From: Arthrobacter gallicola
GTDB lineage: Bacteria > Actinomycetota > Actinomycetes > Actinomycetales > Micrococcaceae
DNA length: 64,000 nt
Reading direction: 5' to 3'
Assembly (NCBI RefSeq): GCF_014836775.1
Contig: NZ_JACSQD010000005.1
Span: 167,551-231,550 of the forward strand
Positions 46,278-55,277 of the stretch are shown here, piece by piece (position 1 is the first letter of the stretch; each line of letters opens with the position of its first letter). The notes beneath the pieces were generated by a model. That model was not told where the DNA came from and ran no database searches. It worked only from the letters and a program-made list of their open reading frames with translations. The position numbers were made by a program, and so were the translations under genes.

Positions 46278-47402
46278 CTATGTCCCCGATGGAGCAGCAA
46301 TTTCCGCCAGGAAAATACGCGCCTGGTCGGCGCGGGTCACAGCTCCGGCTTTGTCAAACAATTCAGCGCTGGCACGGGCCTGCGACGTGGCCCCTTCTTT
46401 ATCCCCGTCGTCGTTGAGGATTCGGGCATAAATCAGACGTGCATCCCCCTCACTGAGCGGTGACATCGACCCTGTACGTTCTATCGCTTCGGACATTTGC
46501 ACCCGGGCTCCGCTCACATCTCCAATCAGGTAGCTCCAGTGTGCACGAATCACGGAAATATCGAGTTCGTCCTGGGGAGTCCCGCCACTGATGGAAATCG
46601 CCATTTCAGCACGTTCAATACACTGCAGAGTCTCGGGTGTCACGAGGTTTGCGGTCAGCCGCATAAAAGCGGAGGCCTTGTTGAACAACGCCCAGAGGCT
46701 CAGGTCCTGGCTGGGTGAGAAACAGGAAGCGGCTAGATCGTGATAGTGGGTGGCTTCAGGATTCCGCCCGAGCAGAAAGGCGACGTTCCCGATGGACCAG
46801 TACGCTTTGCCTGCTTTGTCAGCGGCGGTTTCGCCGTCAATCATCGTCGCCAGGAGCTCGGCTTCGTGCCAGGCGTCATCCAAGCTGCCGCTTTCGGCAA
46901 GGACGGCAACCAGGACCTGCTGCGCTTCCAGCTTGCCTCTGCTTCCGTACCCGGTCTCCGGGAAATCCAAGGCCGCTTCCCGGGCAATTTCCAAAGCCTC
47001 GGGAAGCTGCCCGATACTGCGCAACCCAACGGACCTCAGTGCCTTGGCCTTCGCCGCCAGTTCCGCGTCGTGGTGCGCCAGGGCATGTTCTGTGAGCAGG
47101 CGCGCTGTCTCCGCGCTATCGTCCATCAGCCCCAGCTCGCGCTGGCACTCTGCCAGGAGATAGGTCATGCGCCACCAGCCAGTATCATCCCCCCTGGACT
47201 CTGCACTTTCGGCAGCCTTCCGGGTGTGATCCATGGCAGCGGTGTATTCCCGCTGCTCCCATAGTTGGCGGGCCTTGTACTCATTGAGGATGAAGTCATC
47301 TGCAGTCAAAGCCACGGCTCTTTCTCGCTCTCGCCAACGGGCTGCTTTCCGAGCACCTTGCGGTCCATGATGCTCGTTAACCGGTGCAATCCACTCAAGC
47401 AT
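46278..47402 (-). CDS. TPR-repeat protein, candidate peptide receptor
   Basis: A 374-residue all-helical protein made of TPR-like helix pairs from about 40 to the end (YKARQLWEQREYTAAMDHTRKAAESAES, MTYLLAECQRELGLMDDSAETARLL, LRSVGLRSIGQLPEALEIAREAA, AYWSIGNVAFLLGRNPEATHYHDLA and so on). It has no recognisable HTH domain and no signal peptide. Its length and content resemble Rap-type TPR proteins of Firmicutes, which bind short secreted peptides. It is transcribed away from a gene for a 46-residue exported peptide 154 bases off. Direct function unknown; the start at 47402 has a weak ribosome site. Confidence 0.7.
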   Translation of the reverse strand: MLEWIAPVNEHHGPQGARKAARWRERERAVALTADDFILNEYKARQLWEQREYTAAMDHTRKAAESAESRGDDTGWWRMTYLLAECQRELGLMDDSAETARLLTEHALAHHDAELAAKAKALRSVGLRSIGQLPEALEIAREAALDFPETGYGSRGKLEAQQVLVAVLAESGSLDDAWHEAELLATMIDGETAADKAGKAYWSIGNVAFLLGRNPEATHYHDLAASCFSPSQDLSLWALFNKASAFMRLTANLVTPETLQCIERAEMAISISGGTPQDELDISVIRAHWSYLIGDVSGARVQMSEAIERTGSMSPLSEGDARLIYARILNDDGDKEGATSQARASAELFDKAGAVTRADQARIFLAEIAAPSGT

Positions 47403-47471
47403 TAGGCTGCCACAGCGACGGTTAGGCTCTGATCTTACAACGACACATAACCCTGAGCTAGATAAGACGTC

Positions 47472-47486
47472 AATACCGTGAGTATT
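47472..47486. promoter_or_regulatory. Short dyad in the TPR/peptide divergent promoter region
   Basis: AATAC-N5-GTATT lies in an AT-rich 153-bp intergenic region between the TPR gene and the secreted peptide gene. It may be an operator. Candidate promoter elements TTGCTG and ATTATCT lie further right. Confidence 0.35.
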
Positions 47487-47555
47487 AACCTATTTGCTGG
47501 GTTACCATTATCTGGTCAGCAATCTGGGCATTATTCTCACCACCTAGGAGTACTA

Positions 47556-47696
47556 ATGAAGAAGTTTGGCGTATCCGTTCTTCTCGCGGCAGCTATCGCA
47601 GCCGTAGGCGTGGCGGCACCTGCAAATGCCGCTCCTTCTTTCGGCAACAGCGGTGGAAACATCGCTCAGCCGCTCGTTGGCAACTGGCCTTACTAG
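47556..47696 (+). CDS. Short secreted peptide (46 residues with Sec signal peptide)
   Basis: MKKFGVSVLLAAAIAAVGVA followed by APANA gives a typical Sec signal with AxA cleavage after residue 25. The mature part would be 21 residues: APSFGNSGGN then IAQPLVGNWPY. It has no Cys and no antimicrobial-like charge. ATG 47556 has a good ribosome site (CTAGGAG). A strong terminator follows, so it is its own transcription unit. Facing a TPR protein gene, it could be a signalling peptide; a small wall-associated peptide is the alternative. The in-frame extension upstream to 47478 is less likely since it has no signal. Confidence 0.72.
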   Translation: MKKFGVSVLLAAAIAAVGVAAPANAAPSFGNSGGNIAQPLVGNWPY

Positions 47697-47707
47697 GCCC
47701 CGAAAGT

Positions 47708-47746
47708 GGGCCGGGCAGATCGGATACGGTCTGCCCGGCCCTTTTT
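47708..47746 (+). terminator. Strong terminator after the secreted peptide gene
   Basis: GGGCCGGGCAGA (47708-47719) and TCTGCCCGGCCC (47730-47741) pair perfectly, followed by TTTTT. Confidence 0.93.
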
Positions 47747-47897
47747 GTCTAAATAGGCACCCTAATAGACATCCCGGCGCCGCTTTTTGATGAACTCCCA
47801 GTACCGCCTCCGGCCGCGAGGCTCCACCAAACCACTCCCCCGGCACTTAGCCTCCGCCATATGGGAGGATGGGAAGCCCAGTTTGGAAAGGACCGCC

Positions 47898-48605
47898 ATG
47901 CCCACGAACACCGTGCCTGGAGAGACTCCACAGACCTCCGACCTCGCCTCCTACATCGACCACACGCTGCTGAAGCCGGACGCTTCGCGGGAGGACATCC
48001 TGCGGGTCTGCGATGAGGCAGCCGAATACCGGTTCAAATCCGTATGCGTTAACCCGGTGTGGGTCAGCACGGTCCACACCGCCCTGAAGGACACCGGGGT
48101 GGACACCTGCTCCGTTGTGGGGTTTCCGCTCGGCGCAACCACCACCGAGGTCAAGGTCTTTGAGGCGCAGGGCGCTCTGCAGGACGGCGCCGACGAGATT
48201 GACATGGTCATCGACATTGCCGCGGCCCGCCGCGGTGACAGGGACGCACTGGTCCGCGACATCGCTTCGGTCGCCGAAGCGGTCCACGAGGCCGGAGGCA
48301 TCCTGAAGGTCATCATCGAAACCGCACTGCTCACCGATGAGCAGAAGGTTCTGGCCTGTGAGGCCTCGGTGGAGGCCGGAGCGGACTTCGTCAAGACGTC
48401 CACGGGCTTCAACGGCGGCGGAGCCACCGCAGAGGACGTCGCGCTGATGCGCCGGACGGTTGGCCCGGAGCTTGGTGTGAAGGCTTCCGGCGGGGTCCGC
48501 AGCCGCGAAGATGCGCTCACCATGATCGACGCCGGAGCCACCCGAATTGGAGCCAGCTCAGGTATCGCTATTGTTAAGGGTGGTAACGGCGGGTCCGGTT
48601 ACTGA
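47898..48605 (+). CDS. deoC: Deoxyribose-phosphate aldolase
   Basis: Splits 2-deoxyribose 5-phosphate to glyceraldehyde 3-phosphate and acetaldehyde in deoxynucleoside salvage. The 235-residue protein has [34 protein letters not shown] and the Schiff-base Lys in DFVKTSTGF, and ends [31 protein letters not shown] 47898 has GGAAAGGA upstream; the longer frame to 47787 overlaps non-coding sequence. It is consistent with punA and the mutase some 4 kb upstream. Confidence 0.94.
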   Translation: MPTNTVPGETPQTSDLASYIDHTLLKPDASREDILRVCDEAAEYRFKSVCVNPVWVSTVHTALKDTGVDTCSVVGFPLGATTTEVKVFEAQGALQDGADEIDMVIDIAAARRGDRDALVRDIASVAEAVHEAGGILKVIIETALLTDEQKVLACEASVEAGADFVKTSTGFNGGGATAEDVALMRRTVGPELGVKASGGVRSREDALTMIDAGATRIGASSGIAIVKGGNGGSGY

Positions 48606-48647
48606 TCCGTCCGCCGCTGAAAACTTTTTTTGAAACGGAGAACTCCC

Positions 48648-48899
48648 ATGGCAGGTACCACGGCTAAGCAGCCCACTCACTCGGGCGAAGGACACCTGGT
48701 CAAGAACCTCGTTACGTTCGTCATCTTCTTCGGGCTCTTCGTCCTGGCCATCTACTCGCTGAACTGGCTGTCGCTCGACGTTGTCTGGCCGATGGCCGCG
48801 TGCCTCGTGCTCGGCACCATCGCGTACCTGGTCCCGTTCATGATGGGCCGCTCGGACAGCGCCACCGAACTGGCAGAGGGCAAGGGCCACAACGAATAG
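48648..48899 (+). CDS. Small two-TM membrane protein, function unknown
   Basis: An 83-residue protein: about 23 polar residues, then TM1 (NLVTFVIFFGLFVLAIYSL), NWLSLDVV, TM2 (MAACLVLGTIAYLVPFMMG) and a charged tail SATELAEGKGHNE. I recognise no family. ATG 48648 is preceded by CGGAGAACTCCC. It follows deoC by 42 bases and ends before a strong terminator. Confidence 0.7.
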   Translation: MAGTTAKQPTHSGEGHLVKNLVTFVIFFGLFVLAIYSLNWLSLDVVWPMAACLVLGTIAYLVPFMMGRSDSATELAEGKGHNE

Positions 48900-48916
48900 T
48901 CTGCAGCTGCTTTCCG

Positions 48917-48963
48917 AAAGGCACATTGCCTCGGCCGCTTCCACGGCCAGGCAATGTGCCTTT
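48917..48963 (+). terminator. Terminator after the small membrane protein gene
   Basis: AAAGGCACATTGCCT (48917-48931) pairs perfectly with AGGCAATGTGCCTTT (48949-48963). Confidence 0.88.
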
Positions 48964-49088
48964 CGTGTTTTTCGGCAGCACTGTCCGGAAAGACGCGTAA
49001 TATGAACGCCCCTCCGGGTAACAATCGCTGAGGAACAGGTAGTAAGTACTCTTCGGAATCTGCAGCCGTGGTTCTTACAGTTCTCGGC

Positions 49089-49226
49089 ATGAGTGCAACA
49101 CTAACCCGCAGGGAATGGCGCCTGGAGCGCAGCCGGAAACAGCGTTTCGCCCGGATCTCCTATTCGGTGATCGGCGTGCTGGTGCTGGCCGCCGCCGTCG
49201 TTTTTGCGGTCGCCGTCAGGTCCTAG
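49089..49226 (+). CDS. Small single-TM protein (45 residues)
   Basis: The frame reads MSATLTRREWRLERSRKQRF then ARISYSVIGVLVLAAAVV, FAVAVRS and stop. A basic helix is followed by one membrane segment. Its stop overlaps the mfd stop by 3 bases in convergent orientation. Charge pattern and frame make it plausible, but only a short length supports it. Confidence 0.5.
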   Translation: MSATLTRREWRLERSRKQRFARISYSVIGVLVLAAAVVFAVAVRS

Positions 49227-52200
49227 TCCTTGAAGATTGCGTCCAGCACCTGGTGCGCCCAGTCCAAGATTTCCGCGTCCTGCAGGTCCCGGCCGCCGAT
49301 CCGTGCCGTCTTCGGCTTGGGAATGAGCACGGCGTTCAGCGCCGGCTTCACCTGGGACCCCGGATACATCCGCTGCAGGCGCATGGTCTTGGACTCGGGC
49401 AGGTCCCCGGGTGAGAACCGGATGAAGTTCCCCTGCAGCGCGACGTCGGTGAGCCCGGCCTCCCGGGCATCAACCCGGAAGCGGGCGACGTCGATCAGGT
49501 TCTTCACGGCCTGCGGCGGCTCGCCGTAGCGGTCCACCAGCTCCGCGAGGACCTCATCGATCGCCTCATTCGTGATGGCCGACGCGAGCTTGCGGTACGC
49601 CTCCAGCCGCAGCCGCTCCCCCGGCACGTAGTCGTGCGGCAGGTGCGCGTTGACCGGCAGCTCGATCTTCATTTCCGCGGCCTTTTCCTCGGCCTCGCCG
49701 CGGTAGTCCGCCACGGCCTCGCCGACCAGCCGGATGTAGAGGTCAAAGCCAACACCGGCGATATGCCCTGACTGTTCTCCACCGAGCAGGTTGCCCGCAC
49801 CGCGGATCTCCAGGTCCTTCATGGCCAGCTGCATACCGGCCCCCAGTTCGTTGTGCGCAGCCACGGCCTTGAGCCGCTCCAGCGCCACCTCGCCCAGCGG
49901 TTTCTCCGCCGGGTACAGGAAGTAGGCGTAGGCACGTTCCCGTCCCCGGCCCACACGTCCGCGCAGCTGGTGCAGCTGGGACAGCCCAAAGTGGTCCGCC
50001 CGGTCCACGATCAGCGTGTTGGCGTTGGAGATATCCAGGCCGGTTTCGATGATGGTGGTGCAGACCAGCACGTCGAACCGCTTTTCCCAGAAGTCCACAA
50101 TGATCTGCTCAAGCTTCGCTTCGCTCATCTGGCCGTGCGCGACGGCGATCCGGGCTTCCGGCACCAGCTCCTGCAGGTGCGCGGCGGTCCGGTCGATCGA
50201 GGAGACCCGGTTGTGCACAAAGAACACCTGCCCTTCGCGCATCAGCTCGCGGCGGATCGCGGCCGAGGCCTGCTTGTCCGTGTACGGACCAACATAGGTG
50301 AGCACCGGGTGCCGTTCCTCCGGCGGGGTGGCCAGCGTGGAGGTTTCCCGGATGCCGGTCAGCGACATTTCCAGTGTCCGCGGGATCGGCGTCGCACTCA
50401 TGGCCAGCACGTCCACGTTGGTGCGCATCTTCTTCAGCGCTTCCTTGTGCTCGACGCCGAACCGCTGCTCCTCATCCACGATGACCAGTCCCAGGTCCTT
50501 AAACTGGATCTCGGGCGAGAGCAGGCGGTGGGTTCCGATGATCACGTCCACGGTGCCGGTCCGCACGCCCTCAATAACTTCCTTGGCCTGCTTGGCGGTC
50601 TGGAACCGGGACAGGGAAGCGACCCGGACGGGGAACCCGGAGAACCGTTCGGTGAAGGTCTCCATGTGCTGCTGGGCCAGCAGCGTGGTGGGCACCAGCA
50701 CCGCCACCTGCTTGCCGTCCTGCACGGCCTTGAACGCCGCCCGCACCGCAATCTCGGTCTTGCCGTAGCCCACATCGCCGGAGACCAGGCGGTCCATGGG
50801 AATCTCACGTTCCATGTCCGCCTTGACCTCGTTGATGGTCGTCAGCTGGTCCGGGGTCTCGATGTAGGGGAAGGCTTCCTCCAGTTCGCGCTGCCACGGG
50901 GTGTCCGGCCCGAAGGCATGACCCCGGGACGCCATCCGGGCAGAGTAGAGCCGGATGAGTTCCCCGGCGATTTCCTTGACGGCCTTGCGGGCCCGGCTCT
51001 TGGTTTTCGCCCAGTCCGAGCCGCCCATCTTGGACAGCACCGGTGTTTCGCCGCCCACATACCGGGTGATCTGATCCAGCTGGTCCGTGGGCACAAACAG
51101 CCGGTCGCCGGGCGCCCCGCGCTTGGCAGGAGCGTATTCCAGCACCAGGTACTCGCGGACAGTTTTGTTCACACCGGCACCGGTGGCGCGCTGCAGCAGC
51201 TCCACGAAGCGGCCCACGCCGTGCTGTTCGTGCACCACGTAGTCGCCTTCCTGCAGCTGCAGGGGGTCGACGGCGTTCCTCCGGCGGGAGGGCATCTTGC
51301 GCATGTCGCGGGTGGAGTATGCGCTGGCCCGGCCCAGCAGATCCGCCTCGGTCAGCAGGCCGGTCTTGAGGTTGTCGAAGACGAAGCCGCGGCCCGCGCT
51401 GGCAGTGGTGATTTCGATGATGCCCGGCTGCGGTTCGGAATCGAGTGATTCCACCCGGGAGGCGGGGATGTCATTGTCAGCGAACAGCTCCGCGAGCCGG
51501 GACGCCGGGCCGGGGCCTTCGGTCACCACCACGATGCGCCACTGGTCCCGGACCCGGGAACCGATGAACTCCATCATTTCTGCGACGTCGCCCTTGTAGC
51601 CGCGCGGCTCCCGCGCGTTGATCGTCAGGGTGTCGATGTCCAGGACGGTTTCTTCGTCCGGGTTGAAGGACGTGATTGCCCACCAGGAGACGTCGTTCTG
51701 CAGCGCCGCTGTCCGGGTGTCAGCGAGCGACCGGAAGCTGGCGGCATCCAGGTCCGCGCTGAGGCCGGCGGACAGATCCACCGGCGCCGCACCGCCGTCG
51801 GACGCTGTGGCCCACGCGGCGGCCAGGAATTCCTCGTTGGTGGACTCCAGGTCGTGGGCGCGGGCGCGGACCTTCTCCGGTTCGATCACCACGCAGATGG
51901 ATCCCGCCGGCAGCTCGCTCATCAGCGGAACCATCTCATCAACCAGCACCGGGGCCAGGGATTCCATGCCTTCCACCGCAATGCCGCCGGCCAGTTTCTC
52001 CAGCATGTCCGCAGCGGCCGGCATCTCATCCTTGAGCTTGGCGGCCCGACTCATGACGGACGGCGTAATCAGCAGCTCACGGCACGGCGGAGCGTACAGC
52101 TCCTTGGGGTGGATCACGTCCTCCCCGGTGAGGGTGCGCTGATCGGCGACGGCGAACCAGCGCATCGATTCCACTTCGTCGCCGAAGAAGTCGATGCGGA

Positions 52201-52819
52201 TGGGATGGTCATCGGTGGGCGGGAAAACGTCCAGGATGCCGCCGCGCACGGCGAACTCGCCGCGGTGGGACACCATGTCCACCCGCGCATAGGCGGCATC
52301 TGCGAGCGCCTGAACCACGGAGTCGAACGGCCGCTCGTCGCCAACCGCCAGGGACACCGGTTCCAGGTCCCCGAGGCCCTTCACCAGCGGCTGCACTACC
52401 GCCCGGACCGGCGCCACCACAATCTGTACCGGGTCATTGCCGGGATGGGCCAGCCGGCGCAGGACGGAGAGCCTGCGGCCCACGGTGTCCGAACGCGGTG
52501 AGAGGCGTTCGTGCGGGAGGGTCTCCCAGCTGGGGAACTCCTCGATACCGGCCAGCGGAAGGTAACTGCGCAGGGCAGCCGCGAGGTCCTCGGCTTCACG
52601 CCCGGTAGCGGTGACGGCCAGGACCACCGGGGCGGCGCCGTCGGCCGTTTCAGCGGCCAGCCCGTCCACCATTTCGGCCAGCAGCGCGGCCCGCATCCCC
52701 TGCGGAGCGCCGATTTCCAGGTCCTGGCTGCGCTTGGCCAGCGGCCGCGCCGCGTGGGCGCGAAGGCGTGCATAGGACGGGTCCTCGGCCAGGGCTGCGC
52801 GCAGTCCGTTCAGGCTCAT
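49223..52819 (-). CDS. mfd: Transcription-repair coupling factor
   Basis: Removes RNA polymerase stalled at lesions and recruits UvrA. The 1198-residue protein has UvrB-like N-domains (SWETLPHERLSPRSDTVGRRL), the RNA polymerase interaction domain (DYVVHEQHGVGRFVEL), the helicase core with GDVGYGKTEIAVRAAF and DEEQRFGVEHKEALK, RGRVGRGRERAYAYFL, and a C-terminal TRCF domain. I start it at ATG 52819; the frame continues 36 codons upstream without conserved sequence. It ends head-on with the small membrane protein gene. Confidence 0.97.
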   Translation of the reverse strand: MSLNGLRAALAEDPSYARLRAHAARPLAKRSQDLEIGAPQGMRAALLAEMVDGLAAETADGAAPVVLAVTATGREAEDLAAALRSYLPLAGIEEFPSWETLPHERLSPRSDTVGRRLSVLRRLAHPGNDPVQIVVAPVRAVVQPLVKGLGDLEPVSLAVGDERPFDSVVQALADAAYARVDMVSHRGEFAVRGGILDVFPPTDDHPIRIDFFGDEVESMRWFAVADQRTLTGEDVIHPKELYAPPCRELLITPSVMSRAAKLKDEMPAAADMLEKLAGGIAVEGMESLAPVLVDEMVPLMSELPAGSICVVIEPEKVRARAHDLESTNEEFLAAAWATASDGGAAPVDLSAGLSADLDAASFRSLADTRTAALQNDVSWWAITSFNPDEETVLDIDTLTINAREPRGYKGDVAEMMEFIGSRVRDQWRIVVVTEGPGPASRLAELFADNDIPASRVESLDSEPQPGIIEITTASAGRGFVFDNLKTGLLTEADLLGRASAYSTRDMRKMPSRRRNAVDPLQLQEGDYVVHEQHGVGRFVELLQRATGAGVNKTVREYLVLEYAPAKRGAPGDRLFVPTDQLDQITRYVGGETPVLSKMGGSDWAKTKSRARKAVKEIAGELIRLYSARMASRGHAFGPDTPWQRELEEAFPYIETPDQLTTINEVKADMEREIPMDRLVSGDVGYGKTEIAVRAAFKAVQDGKQVAVLVPTTLLAQQHMETFTERFSGFPVRVASLSRFQTAKQAKEVIEGVRTGTVDVIIGTHRLLSPEIQFKDLGLVIVDEEQRFGVEHKEALKKMRTNVDVLAMSATPIPRTLEMSLTGIRETSTLATPPEERHPVLTYVGPYTDKQASAAIRRELMREGQVFFVHNRVSSIDRTAAHLQELVPEARIAVAHGQMSEAKLEQIIVDFWEKRFDVLVCTTIIETGLDISNANTLIVDRADHFGLSQLHQLRGRVGRGRERAYAYFLYPAEKPLGEVALERLKAVAAHNELGAGMQLAMKDLEIRGAGNLLGGEQSGHIAGVGFDLYIRLVGEAVADYRGEAEEKAAEMKIELPVNAHLPHDYVPGERLRLEAYRKLASAITNEAIDEVLAELVDRYGEPPQAVKNLIDVARFRVDAREAGLTDVALQGNFIRFSPGDLPESKTMRLQRMYPGSQVKPALNAVLIPKPKTARIGGRDLQDAEILDWAHQVLDAIFKD

Positions 52820-52951
52820 CTTCGGTGTTTCTCCTTCAGTGCAGGGCAACACAAGAACCCGAAGTTGGCAGTCAACCCCGGGTGGTCTTTCCAGCGTACC
52901 CGCTGCGTGCCGCGGGTTGTTCCGCATCCCGCTCTCGGCGGAACAGCAAAG

Positions 52952-52979
52952 GAGGCCGCCCCGGGCGGGACGGCCTCCA
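52952..52979 (-). terminator. Terminator of the M28 peptidase gene
   Basis: On the minus strand TGGAGGCCG pairs with CGGCCTCC around a short loop and is followed by TTT, 26 bases past the stop. Confidence 0.65.
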
Positions 52980-53004
52980 ATGCCTCAGCCGGGTAACCCG
53001 AGGG

Positions 53005-54711
53005 TTACCGCAGTGCCTCGTGGCCCAGGTAGTCAGGCTGCGCAGGTGCGGTGCGTGCCGCCCCTGCCCCGCCCCTGAGATCGGCCTCCGTTTGCGCGAA
53101 CGTCAGCACCGCGTGCGCGGCGGCGTCGGACATCTCGTCCATGGCCTTGTTGCTGATGTTGCTCCGGGTGTCACACACCGAGTGGTAGCACGGGTCATAG
53201 GCCGTGCCGGCAGTCCCGCCGAAGATCGCTGCTTCCTCCGCCGTCTTGATCCCTTCAGCACCGGTAAACAGGCCACCGGCCGGAATCCCGTTGTTAATGA
53301 ACGCCTGATAGTCGGAGCGGCCGCTGAACTCGGTGGGCGCTGAGGCGAGGCCAACCGAGGCAAAGTAGCTCTCGAAGACTTCCTCGATCGCGGCTGAACC
53401 GGTGGGCCCGGCCGTGCCGAAGGCATCACCGTCTCCGTCGTAGACAAAGCGGACGAAGTTCGGGGAGCCAACCATGTCGAAGTTCAGGTTTGCCAGTGTG
53501 TTCTGCAGACCGGTTTCATCGAGCTGGGACACGTAGTGCGTCGAGCCGACCAGGCCGTCCTCTTCCGCACCCCAGAATGCGAACCGCACCTGGTTCTCCA
53601 GTTTGAACTTGCCGGTCTTGCCGAGCTGGATGGCGGTTTCGAGGATGGCCGCGGAGCCGCTGCCGTTGTCATTGATGCCCGGGCCCTCAGCCACTGAGTC
53701 CAGGTGCGCGCCGACCACTACCTGCCGCGTCGGGTCGCCCTTGGGTGTATCGGCGATGACGTTGAAGGTCTCGGTGGCCTTGATGGCGGAGTCAACGGAC
53801 AGCCGGAGCGTCAAGCCCGGCGTGCCGGCGAGGGTCTCTCCGAGGGCGAAGGTGGTGCCCACGGCCGGAATGGCCGACAGTTCGCTGCCGAGCGTTCCGT
53901 TAATCAGCCCGGTGCGGTCATCCCCCGGGACCTCATTTCCCTGGTTGAAGATGATGGCGCCGGAGGCACCGGCCGCCGCCGCGTTGGCAACCTTGTCGCC
54001 GAAGGCGCAGGTTCCCCGCTGCAGCAGCGCGATGTTGCCCGGAGTGAACCCGGCAAAGTCCGCAGCTTCACAGCCGGAGCTGTTGGCCCGGGTTCCGGTG
54101 AGGTTAATGTCGACGGCGGTGACCGCCGCGGTAACGTCCCCGCTGCCGGAGTAACTCATGGTGAGGTAGTCCGTTCCTGCGGTGTAGGCGGCCGGGTTCG
54201 GCGATACCTGCTCCAGGGCGTCACTGTTGAGGACGAACTGCTCGTAGGTGAAGGCCTGCCGGAACGGCTGATAGCCGGCCTTGCGCAGCTGGGATTCCAC
54301 GTACCGGGCACTGGCTTCATAGCCCGGTGTTCCGGCGGCGCGGTTGCCGTTGTTGGCGTCCGCGGCGGCCTGGAAAGCGTCCAGATGGCCTAGCAGTCCC
54401 TTGAGCGTTACCTTGTCCCGCAGTTTCTCCGAGTCCGATTTTCCGGGCTTTCCGGGCTTGTCGGGTTTACCCGGCTTGTCCGGCTTATCTGGTTTGCCGG
54501 GCTTGTCCGGCTTGCCGTTACCGGGCTGCCCTTGCCCGGGCTTACCGTTGCCCTGCCCCTGCTGGTTGCCCTGCCCCTGCTGCGTGCCCTGGCCGGCTTT
54601 GCCGCCGGAGTTTACCTCGGCGGCAAAGGCGGCCGGCGCTGCTGCCGAAACCGTCAGGACAATGCTGGCCGCGAGTGCTGCCCCGCGCACCGATCTGCTG
54701 AGTTTCATCAT
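53005..54711 (-). CDS. Secreted M28-family aminopeptidase with PA domain
   Basis: A 568-residue exported zinc peptidase. A Sec signal (AALAASIVLTVSAAAPAAFA) is followed by a collagen-like, Gly/Lys/Pro/Asp-rich linker at about 35-95 (repeats of GKPDKPGKPD), a PA-type insert (NIALLQRGTCAFGDKVANAAAAGA) and the M28 core: Zn ligands in VVGAHLDSVAEGPGINDNGSG and FAFWGAEEDGLVGSTHYV, then HSVCDTRSNISNKAMDEMSD with the last His. It probably degrades peptides at the cell surface for amino acid supply. ATG 54711 or 54708 may be the start. Confidence 0.92.
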   Translation of the reverse strand: MMKLSRSVRGAALAASIVLTVSAAAPAAFAAEVNSGGKAGQGTQQGQGNQQGQGNGKPGQGQPGNGKPDKPGKPDKPDKPGKPDKPGKPGKSDSEKLRDKVTLKGLLGHLDAFQAAADANNGNRAAGTPGYEASARYVESQLRKAGYQPFRQAFTYEQFVLNSDALEQVSPNPAAYTAGTDYLTMSYSGSGDVTAAVTAVDINLTGTRANSSGCEAADFAGFTPGNIALLQRGTCAFGDKVANAAAAGASGAIIFNQGNEVPGDDRTGLINGTLGSELSAIPAVGTTFALGETLAGTPGLTLRLSVDSAIKATETFNVIADTPKGDPTRQVVVGAHLDSVAEGPGINDNGSGSAAILETAIQLGKTGKFKLENQVRFAFWGAEEDGLVGSTHYVSQLDETGLQNTLANLNFDMVGSPNFVRFVYDGDGDAFGTAGPTGSAAIEEVFESYFASVGLASAPTEFSGRSDYQAFINNGIPAGGLFTGAEGIKTAEEAAIFGGTAGTAYDPCYHSVCDTRSNISNKAMDEMSDAAAHAVLTFAQTEADLRGGAGAARTAPAQPDYLGHEALR

Positions 54712-54918
54712 TCCCCTATGTGAGTGCCAATGAATGGATACGGTGTGCCGTCCTTCGCCCCCGAGGCTGCAACCGTGCGGTGATGCTAGTTGACGGTTCG
54801 GGCAGCTAACAGAGCCGGGACGCAGGGGCCGAAAATCGTGGTTTTTTCCTGCCGATATCTCGGCCGACCCTTCCCTTTCCCCGTGTTCATGGACTAAATT
54901 CCCGCGCTGGCTCGCTCA

Positions 54919-54971
54919 GTGCGCAGATATGGCGACCATTTCGGCCGCCAAGTCACCAAAGCTGCACTTTG
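54919..54971. repeat. Decayed copy of the palindromic repeat
   Basis: AGTGCGCAGATATGGCGACC matches the left arm of the palindrome found at 15.1 and 32.7-34.8 kb; the return arm GTCACCAAAGCTGCAC is diverged. Confidence 0.65.
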
Positions 54972-55104
54972 AGCACGGAAAAACACCGCGGAGCGACCAC
55001 CTACGCAGATTGCCCGGTGCGCAAGTTCCCCGGCGCGCAGACCGCCTACGCAGACCGCTCGGTGCTCGAAGCAGGCCCCGCACCGCGAGAAATTAACGGT
55101 CCTC

Positions 55105-55168
55105 CGGGCACCAAGCCAGATTCTGTGTAAGTTTCCCGCACCGGTTGGAGTGCAGATCCGGGTGCCCG
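55105..55168 (-). other. Hairpin with resemblance to the 3' part of RNase P RNA
   Basis: CGGGCACC (55105-55112) and GGTGCCCG (55161-55168) pair. Read on the minus strand the inside holds CTTACACAGAATCTGGCTTG, close to the conserved ACAGAA-N4-GCTTA segment of RNase P RNA. The remaining parts of an RNase P RNA are not found, since the lipoprotein gene begins at 55278. The 566-bp gap between the peptidase and lipoprotein genes also holds a decayed palindrome at 54919. Confidence 0.2.
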
Positions 55169-55277
55169 CCCTGGCACGGACCGGAGTGTGGATTTTCCGG
55201 AGCCCGGCTGCCACGCTGGAATGGCACCCGGGGATCACCGCAACCGCCTTTTCCCAGCGCATCGGAGGCCTGCCCCC

